Assembly: GCA_026785865.1 (NCBI GenBank)
Contig: JAJAZG010000113.1
Span: 1 to 5,566, forward strand
From: Pseudanabaena sp. CAN_BIN31
GTDB lineage: Bacteria > Cyanobacteriota > Cyanobacteriia > Pseudanabaenales > Pseudanabaenaceae
Direction: 5' to 3'
Length of the DNA stretch: 5,566 nt
This document shows, piece by piece, positions 1 through 4,773 of this stretch. A program made the position numbers and the translations under genes. Within the stretch, counting starts at the first letter, position 1. Each line of letters starts with the position of its first letter. The notes under the pieces are model-generated. The model did no database searches, was not told the DNA's origin, and was given only the letters and a program-made list of their open reading frames with translations.

Positions 1-74
1 AATTGGGGGATGATGATCTGTTTTCGCTTGAAACTGTCATTATCCCTTTTTGCTTAATTCCTATCTTTTTTTAG

Positions 75-410
75 CTTCAATCTTGTCCAAAGTCCAATAG
101 ATATCAAGAGGTAATCTTTTTGTTAGAAAAGTTACCTACTGAAACTTCTATCGCTGCGGAAGCCAACAAATCTTTGCAGGAATTTCGTAAAAGTAATGAC
201 ACTATTCTGGCTGCGTATCGTAATAAAGAATCTGCGGTAAGGGAAGTTGTTGAAAGGCAAAGATAACAAGAAGCAGATAAACAGCGTCAACATGAGTTGC
301 TTATGTTAGAACGCCAAGCTAAACTAGAAATACAGAAGAGTATGATTGAATCAGTAGAACGAAGGTCTGAAGCAATCCTTAAGACTCCCTTTAGACGTTT
401 AGTTGACTGA
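75..410 (+). pseudogene. Decayed gene remnant, Q/E/K-rich coiled-coil-like C-terminus with in-frame stops
   Basis: One reading frame (codons starting at multiples of 3) reads like protein from about 75 to the TGA at 408-410, but is broken by TAA at 264-266 and preceded by TAG at 72-74. Before the stop it encodes segments such as EANKSLQEFRKSNDTILAAY and ends ESAVREVVERQR. After it the same style continues with QEADKQRQHELL and ends ILKTPFRRLVD. Composition is charged, helical and Gln-rich, as in a coiled coil. Continuity of style across the TAA suggests a single C-to-T change of a CAA codon in a Gln-rich stretch. The same frame is open from position 3 to 71 but reads hydrophobic and unlike the rest, so more damage (frameshift or deletion) is likely there. 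No good start codon with a ribosome site is seen; a TTG lies at 120 and an ATG at 303. The family is not recognised. An alternative is that only the last 35 codons from ATG 303 are expressed. Confidence 0.45.
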
Positions 411-421
411 GATCTTTGTAG

Positions 422-439
422 TAAATCATTGATGATTTA
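422..439. repeat. 18-bp perfect dyad upstream of the toxin-antitoxin pair
   Basis: TAAATCAT and ATGATTTA are perfect inverted 8-bp arms around a TG centre. The dyad extends imperfectly outward, with TTGT at 416-419 facing ACAA at 443-446. It lies 12 bases after the end of the gene remnant and about 110 bases before the antitoxin start. No T-run follows on the + strand, so it is not a standard intrinsic terminator. A protein-binding operator, possibly autoregulatory for the toxin-antitoxin pair, is a reasonable but unproven reading. Confidence 0.35.
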
Positions 440-537
440 ATCACAACAGTCTCAAATAATCTCTAAGACTCTCACTGATTAATTCTAAAATAAATTGAGA
501 TATTTCTAACATAATCTTTTAGTATCCGTGAATGTAT

Positions 538-541
538 AGGA
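538..541 (+). promoter_or_regulatory. Ribosome binding site deciding the antitoxin start
   Basis: AGGA sits 8 bases before the ATG at 550. The other in-frame ATG at 532 has no comparable purine motif at the right distance, and this AGGA lies inside the longer version. The shorter start is therefore preferred. Confidence 0.5.
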
Positions 542-549
542 AATTAACC

Positions 550-786
550 ATGCTACAAATAACTTTGCAAAATATTGAAGAAAGCTTAAAGCAACTTCCC
601 TATTCCTTACAGGTTGAAGTATTCCATTATATTGAATTTCTCAAGAGCAATTATGCGAAGCAAAGTTTAGAAGATTCAGAGGTAAAGCAACCTAAAAAGC
701 GTGATGGTTTTGGCATTTGGCAAGGAAAGATTTCGATGTCAGAAGATTTCAATGCGCCAATGGAAGAATTTGAGGAGTATATATAA
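550..786 (+). CDS. DUF2281-type antitoxin of a VapBC-like toxin-antitoxin pair
   Basis: This is a 78-residue protein with the two-part layout of the DUF2281 family. An N-terminal helical part (residues ~1-35, with QLPYSLQVEVFHYIEFLKS) is followed by a variable linker (KQPKKR). The acidic C-terminal tail (about residues 52-78, FGIWQGKISMSEDF then EEFEEYI) matches the usual toxin-wrapping segment with its glycine-rich start and MSEDF core. In this family the tail is thought to occupy the partner PIN nuclease; that is family knowledge. The start at 550 is chosen because of the AGGA 8 bases upstream. An ATG at 532 would add six residues (MYRKLT). The toxin starts 2 bases after the stop, which implies co-transcription and coupled translation. 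DNA binding by the N-terminus is not obvious, so autoregulation is uncertain. Confidence 0.85.
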   Translation: MLQITLQNIEESLKQLPYSLQVEVFHYIEFLKSNYAKQSLEDSEVKQPKKRDGFGIWQGKISMSEDFNAPMEEFEEYI

Positions 787-788
787 AT

Positions 789-1175
789 ATGAATGTACTT
801 TTAGACACCCATACATTCATTTGGTATATCGAAGGAAATACAAGCCTTACCGAGAAAGCTAAAGAAACCATTGAATTTTCTGCGGATAATGTCTATTTAA
901 GCATTATTAGCCTTTGGGAAATTGCAATTAAAACGGGCAAAAATAAGCTTTCTATGCAAAATGAATATGATGATTTGCTAGATGTTCTAAATTCATTGAA
1001 TATTGAAGTTTTACCAATCACATTTGCAGATACCCAAATCTATAAAAATCTGCCTCTACATCATGGCGATCCATTTGATCGAATGATAATTTCTCAAGCA
1101 ATCAGTAACAACTTAACTATTATCGGTTGCGATCAATCATTTAATGATTATCCAATCCAAATATTGTGGAAGTGA
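789..1175 (+). CDS. vapC: PIN-domain ribonuclease toxin (VapC-like)
   Basis: This 128-residue protein is a complete single PIN domain of normal length for a toxin. The expected acidic metal-binding residues are present: D6 in NVLLDTHTFIW, E44 in SLWEIAIK, D97 in HHGDPFDRMI (D94 is nearby) and D115 in IIGCDQSF. The LDTHTFIW start, the LWEIAIK helix and the HGDPFDR motif place it in the PIN subgroup commonly paired with DUF2281 or Phd-type antitoxins. Such toxins are Mg-dependent endoribonucleases that stop translation by cutting tRNA or rRNA; the target here cannot be told. It follows the antitoxin by 2 bases, with the start codon close to the previous stop (TAAATATG), the usual coupled arrangement. 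All catalytic residues are intact, so it is probably functional. The symbol is used in the generic family sense. Confidence 0.92.
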   Translation: MNVLLDTHTFIWYIEGNTSLTEKAKETIEFSADNVYLSIISLWEIAIKTGKNKLSMQNEYDDLLDVLNSLNIEVLPITFADTQIYKNLPLHHGDPFDRMIISQAISNNLTIIGCDQSFNDYPIQILWK

Positions 1176-1218
1176 TGGGTGAATAATTATATCTGTGAGT
1201 TTAGATAACAACTCTATA

Positions 1219-1314
1219 GCGATCGCCCAATCACTCACCTCATCAAAAACGCGATCGCCCAATCAATCACCTAAAAGACAACGCGATCGCCCAATCAAAT
1301 ATACTAAAATCACC
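1219..1314 (+). repeat. Three-unit 32-bp tandem repeat, each unit starting with HIP1
   Basis: The octamer GCGATCGC begins at 1219, 1251 and 1283, exactly 32 bases apart. Each is extended to the same 15-mer, GCGATCGCCCAATCA. Units 1 and 2 agree at about 26 of 32 positions (both continue with TCACCT). Unit 3 keeps the 15-mer and then drifts into AT-rich sequence. These are the only perfect HIP1 octamers in the window. HIP1 is a very abundant palindrome in many cyanobacteria, often carrying a methylated CGATCG/GATC. The array lies in the 210-base gap between the toxin gene and the HEPN operon. It does not look like coding sequence, and its spacing (three DNA helical turns) would put all copies on one face of the helix. 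Confidence 0.8.
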
Positions 1315-1349
1315 AAGTTAACTGTCATCCCTAAAATATCAGCAATGAT

Positions 1350-1358
1350 TGTTAAAAT
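1350..1358 (+). promoter_or_regulatory. Possible extended -10 promoter for the HEPN-ATPase operon
   Basis: TGTTAAAAT fits the extended -10 form TGnTAtAAT with one mismatch, and lies 27 bases before the first start codon (1386). No convincing -35 hexamer is present at 16-18 bases upstream. A start of transcription near 1365 would leave a short leader of about 20 bases. The call rests on position and motif alone. Confidence 0.3.
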
Positions 1359-1385
1359 AGGGCTAATTACAATTAAACAACTTAA

Positions 1386-1826
1386 ATGCAAGAATCTTTT
1401 TCCATGTCAGCAGGCAGACATTTACATGATGCTCAAATCCTTTTGACAGAACATCGCTGGGACAATGCAGTTTACTTGTCAGGATATGTTGTAGAATGCT
1501 CATTCAAAGTACTTATTGAGCAATATTTCAATCAACTTAATGGAGCTACAAGTGCAGCAAAAAAATTTGGGCATGATCTGACTAAGCTTGAAGACAAAGC
1601 AATGGAGAGACTACGGACTATATATCCCATTTTAGACAAACAACTTCCCTCTTCCCGAATAGATGATACAGTGTTAGCCAATGATCATCCTGTAAGGAGA
1701 TATGCTTCCTCTAATCTTTGGACTAAGGACCAGGCAACGATATCTGTTATACGGGCTAGTGAAATTTATATGTCAATAATTCCGAAATTAGTATTAGATG
1801 GCTTAATTCTCAGTCAGGATATTTAA
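1386..1826 (+). CDS. HEPN-domain protein, first gene of a putative conflict operon
   Basis: This 146-residue, all-helical protein has the HEPN signature: SAGRHLHDAQILL (residues 8-20), then RWDNAVYLSGYVVECSFKVL (24-43), then GHDLTKL (62-68). The helix with conserved E37 and K41 and the later GHDL motif are typical of the PF05168-like HEPN group. HEPN proteins often serve as RNA-cleaving effectors or as partners of nucleotidyltransferases or ATPases in toxin and defence systems (family knowledge). The catalytic R-x4-6-H motif usual in active HEPN ribonucleases is not found: no Arg has a His 5-7 residues downstream, and R91 to H101 is too far. It may be a non-catalytic adaptor or use other residues. 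The start is uncertain; ATG 1404 (MSAGRHL) would remove six residues and neither ATG has a strong ribosome site. The next gene begins 2 bases after the stop. Confidence 0.8.
   Translation: MQESFSMSAGRHLHDAQILLTEHRWDNAVYLSGYVVECSFKVLIEQYFNQLNGATSAAKKFGHDLTKLEDKAMERLRTIYPILDKQLPSSRIDDTVLANDHPVRRYASSNLWTKDQATISVIRASEIYMSIIPKLVLDGLILSQDI
1816..1819 (+). promoter_or_regulatory. Ribosome binding site inside the HEPN gene end, for the ParA-like ATPase
   Basis: AGGA within the last codons of the HEPN gene stands 9 bases before the ATG at 1829. It supports this start and points to translational coupling of the first two operon genes. Confidence 0.55.
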
Positions 1827-1828
1827 AT

Positions 1829-3187
1829 ATGGCAATCAGTTTTGATGAAACTTTTGATAAAGTTAAAGAATGTTTTCAAGAAGAGAGCGTTATGACTTCC
1901 CTTATACCTAAGCTTAAGGCTGTCACAATTATTCGTGATGTTTATGGAAAGATTCGGCTATTTCTTGATTTAAAGGACGAAATACAACAAGTTGAGACTA
2001 GTCCTCTAGGACAATTCTTATCTCAAAAGCTTGGTAAATATTATGGACGAGATATTTGGTTATCAAAAGAAAAGCTTTATGAAAATTTAGTTCCTACAAT
2101 TGTAGCTGAAAGAGATGAAGCACCTTGGGATGATTCATCTCTTTCACTGCGCTGGTATATTCTAGAGCGACATATTGCTAAGCAGTCGTGGACAAGCACG
2201 AATATAGGAAGCCTACCTTGGGATAATGATTCCGTCAGTAGCGGAGCTAAACCTGCGATTATTTCCTTTTTCTCTTTTAAAGGAGGTGTGGGACGAACTA
2301 GTAGCCTTGTTGCAACTGCATTGACTTTGGCTCGTAATGGACATCGAGTTGCTATTGTTGACCTAGATTTAGAAGCACCAGGTTTAGCTACAATTTTTTC
2401 ACCCGATGATGTTAGCAACTCAGGCGTAATTGATTATTTATTGGAAAAGAAAATCCAAGGAAATGATTGGAGCTTAAGCATTCTAAGTATTAGTGAATCA
2501 GATTTGCTAGGAGACAATGGGGATACTATACACCTATTTCCAGCAGGAACGGTAGACAAAAATTATTTGGAAAAATTAGCCAGATTGGACTTTCAGAACC
2601 TTGTGAACGGTGAACTGCAAGATAGTATGCAAAATATGCTAAACGAATTAGAGAGTGCTGTAACCCCTTTAGATTTTATTCTGCTGGATGCAAGAGCTGG
2701 TTTTCACGATATTGGCGGTTTGGCAATTACTAAGCTTTCTCATGGTGTAGTTATATTTGGCACTCAATCACGCCAAAGTTGGGCTGGATTAACCCATGTT
2801 ATTCGCCATTTAGCTCCTTCAGGTTCTGACGATTCACCTTCATTGATTCTTGTACACTCAATGGCTCCAGCGCTAGGAAGTGGAGGACGAGAAAGAGAGT
2901 TAACACAGTTTCGAGAAAGAGCATATAGCACTTTTCAGGAAAATTATTATGCAGAAAATGATGACGTTCCCAATTCTAATGATACGGAAGCACCATTTTA
3001 TCCTGTTGTTGTGCCTTATCAGGATAATCTGCGTGGAGATATTGCCTTATTTCCTCATGACTTCACACCCGAAGAATCGGACAGATTATCAAGTCTTGTA
3101 GAAATAATGACCAATTCTCCTTATCAAAATATTGCTAAAAAATTATGTACAGCTTTTGGGCGTGAATTTCAAACAAACAACGGGTAA
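1829..3187 (+). CDS. ParA/MinD-like ATPase with KGGVGRT P-loop and N-terminal extension
   Basis: This is a 452-residue protein. Residues ~1-145 form an extension of unknown function (a conserved-looking patch is VTIIRDVYGKIRLFLDLKDE). The SIMIBI-class ATPase domain follows. It has the deviant Walker A KGGVGRTSS at 151-159, the second motif VAIVDLDLEAPG at 174-185 with D178 and D180, and the Walker B FILLDARAGFHD with D287. The signature lysine K151 is present, but the lysine expected in GK[ST] is R156. This fits the group that NCBI, as I recall, names KGGVGR-motif variant AAA ATPases. Classic ParA/MinD proteins form ATP-dependent dimers on DNA or membrane. Here a dimerising switch that controls the HEPN partner or the downstream ATPase is inferred. 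It starts 2 bases after the HEPN stop and ends 5 bases before the next gene. No membrane segment or amphipathic MinD-type tail is evident. Confidence 0.85.
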   Translation: MAISFDETFDKVKECFQEESVMTSLIPKLKAVTIIRDVYGKIRLFLDLKDEIQQVETSPLGQFLSQKLGKYYGRDIWLSKEKLYENLVPTIVAERDEAPWDDSSLSLRWYILERHIAKQSWTSTNIGSLPWDNDSVSSGAKPAIISFFSFKGGVGRTSSLVATALTLARNGHRVAIVDLDLEAPGLATIFSPDDVSNSGVIDYLLEKKIQGNDWSLSILSISESDLLGDNGDTIHLFPAGTVDKNYLEKLARLDFQNLVNGELQDSMQNMLNELESAVTPLDFILLDARAGFHDIGGLAITKLSHGVVIFGTQSRQSWAGLTHVIRHLAPSGSDDSPSLILVHSMAPALGSGGRERELTQFRERAYSTFQENYYAENDDVPNSNDTEAPFYPVVVPYQDNLRGDIALFPHDFTPEESDRLSSLVEIMTNSPYQNIAKKLCTAFGREFQTNNG

Positions 3188-3192
3188 AAATC

Positions 3193-4683
3193 ATGAATCA
3201 AATCAATAAGCAAAAGTTACTTCAGTTAATAACAGAAATTGCTCCTGGAAGAGCTACAGCCGAGCATGAAAGCAATGACAACGATAAATTTCTAAAAAAT
3301 TTCTTGCCACTTCCAGATTATCGATTTGCTTTAGAGCCAAATATTTTGCTCATATTAGGAGGACGTGGGGTAGGGAAAACAGAATTGTTTCGCTTACTTT
3401 CTATTGCGTCAGGAAGAGAGGCTTTAGTGCAAAGTTTGGGGATTAGATCGTTACCTAACTTAAATAAAACCTCATGGATCAACGGTTTTGGACGTACAGG
3501 TCATACGGATAAAAATTTTCCATCACCAGAATCTGTTGAAATACACATGAGTCAAGCCAACAAAATTCAGTGGCGCAGTTTTTGGGTTGGTTTGCTATTA
3601 GGTAGGCTATTACAGCAAGAAGAATTTAAGTTCAAAGAATTTCTTATCAAACAACTGGAAGCTGAAACAGCCAAAATTCTTAGAGATGAATTACCTCGTT
3701 TATCAATTTGGCAGCCTATTATCTATCGAGATTTTGAAAGCCTAAATTCCATCTTAGATAAATTGGATGAAAAACTTATTGAAACAGATGATTGGCTATT
3801 TATTACTTATGATGAATTGGATAGATTAGTTCCTTCTTATAATAGTTTAGCTGACCCAATTCGTGAGCTTTTAGCTTTTTGGCTTGATCGGTGGCGACGT
3901 TGGAAAAGAATACGTCCCAAGATTTTTTTACGCACGGACTTATTTAGAGATGATTTTTTAAGCTTTCCTGATGCATCAAAATTGAAAGCCCATCAGGTTA
4001 CATTAGAATGGAAGCATTCATGGCTCTATCGGCTTTTGGTCAAACGGCTAGCCAACTCTGGCTTGGAAATGACAGAGTATCTACAAAATATACCTAATTT
4101 AATTATCAAAAATGAAACTGACTTAGGCTGGACTGTCAGCTCGGATGAGAAACTATTTGAAGAACTAATCGAAATAATGATTGGTAAATATATGGGGGCT
4201 AATGCTAAAAAAGGCATTACCTATCGCTGGATTCCCAATCACCTTCAGGATGCTGGCGGTCGAATTGCTCCTCGTTCTTTTCTGAAGTTATTTGTATTAG
4301 CTGCTGAGCGCAAAATAAAGCAGTCAGAAATTTTTGATGAAAGCATAAGTCTTATGCAACCATCGGATCTCCAAGGTGCTTTGATGGATACATCAGAGGA
4401 TAGGATTAGAGAACTGCAAGAAGAATACCCTTGGCTTGAGTCACTTCAAAATAGTTTGCTTGGATTAGAAGCTCCTATCCCAATAAATATATTTTTAAAT
4501 GTTTTGAAGTCTAGTAAACTAATAGGTCAACAGCTACCATCTACTAATCCCGAAGAAATTTTACAATATTTGCTTCAGCTTGGGGTTATTGAACGCCGTT
4601 CTGATGGTCGTATTAATATGCCTGAGATATATTTGCATGGTTTTGGTGTTAAAAGAAAAGGTGGAGTTAAGCGTCCGCATTAA
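3193..4683 (+). CDS. Large P-loop ATPase with winged-helix-like C-terminus
   Basis: This 496-residue protein begins with a short lead ending PDYRFALEPNILLIL. A canonical Walker A GGRGVGKTE follows (G56 to T63, with K62), then a Walker B WLFITYDELD with D207, E208 and D210. A sensor-1-like strand follows (IFLRTDLFRDDF, R247 to D249). The intact DE pair suggests real ATP hydrolysis. A long helical middle (about residues 260-450) leads to a winged-helix-like end, EEILQYLLQLGVIERR from residue 454 and then GRINMPEIYLHGFGVKRKGG. The layout resembles STAND/KAP-like or Orc/Cdc6-like ATPases. NCBI's Sll1717-family P-loop ATPases may be the closest named group, from memory and unchecked. A role as sensor, motor or nucleic-acid loader is inferred from the fold and the operon. 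The start at 3193 has only a weak GGG upstream, but 5-base spacing from the previous stop favours it. It is the last gene before an inverted repeat. Confidence 0.8.
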   Translation: MNQINKQKLLQLITEIAPGRATAEHESNDNDKFLKNFLPLPDYRFALEPNILLILGGRGVGKTELFRLLSIASGREALVQSLGIRSLPNLNKTSWINGFGRTGHTDKNFPSPESVEIHMSQANKIQWRSFWVGLLLGRLLQQEEFKFKEFLIKQLEAETAKILRDELPRLSIWQPIIYRDFESLNSILDKLDEKLIETDDWLFITYDELDRLVPSYNSLADPIRELLAFWLDRWRRWKRIRPKIFLRTDLFRDDFLSFPDASKLKAHQVTLEWKHSWLYRLLVKRLANSGLEMTEYLQNIPNLIIKNETDLGWTVSSDEKLFEELIEIMIGKYMGANAKKGITYRWIPNHLQDAGGRIAPRSFLKLFVLAAERKIKQSEIFDESISLMQPSDLQGALMDTSEDRIRELQEEYPWLESLQNSLLGLEAPIPINIFLNVLKSSKLIGQQLPSTNPEEILQYLLQLGVIERRSDGRINMPEIYLHGFGVKRKGGVKRPH

Positions 4684-4728
4684 AGTTAAAACTGAAGACT
4701 GGATTATTGTCTAGCAATTATATAAAGC

Positions 4729-4760
4729 ATTTAAGCAGGTTGTCTATTTCCTGCTTAAAT
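4729..4760. terminator. Perfect 11-bp inverted repeat between convergent genes, likely bidirectional terminator
   Basis: ATTTAAGCAGG (4729-4739) and CCTGCTTAAAT (4750-4760) are perfect inverted arms around a 10-base loop. The hairpin is 45 bases after the ATPase stop and 13 bases beyond the stop of the - strand oxidoreductase. Read on the - strand it is followed by GCTTTATATAATT, which is T-rich. On the + strand no U-run follows, so it should work better for the oxidoreductase gene. Confidence 0.6.
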
Positions 4761-4773
4761 ATTACGCAACTAA

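Noticed and set aside
448..470. AGTCT / AGACT inverted pair as a hairpin
   Set aside because: Only 5-bp arms with a 13-base loop, as expected by chance in AT-rich DNA.
495..525. TTGAGA (495-500) and TAGTAT (520-525) as promoter for the toxin-antitoxin pair
   Set aside because: The spacer is 19 bases, both hexamers are imperfect, and the start of the message would fall at the edge of the coding region; not strong enough to list as a feature.
1219..1314. Possible short CRISPR array
   Set aside because: The shared part is only 15 bp with HIP1 at its core, the in-between sequences are similar to each other in units 1 and 2, and there are no cas genes.
1195..1446. Open frame of 83 codons on the + strand across the repeat array
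   Set aside because: It is mostly the HIP1 tandem repeat and AT-rich spacer, overlaps the HEPN start, has no family resemblance and no ribosome site.
2077..2418. Open frame on the - strand inside the ParA-like gene
   Set aside because: It is antisense to the conserved P-loop region and its translation shows no family features.
4026..4217. Open frame on the - strand inside the large ATPase gene
   Set aside because: Short, low-complexity Ser/Ile-rich translation antisense to a well-supported gene.
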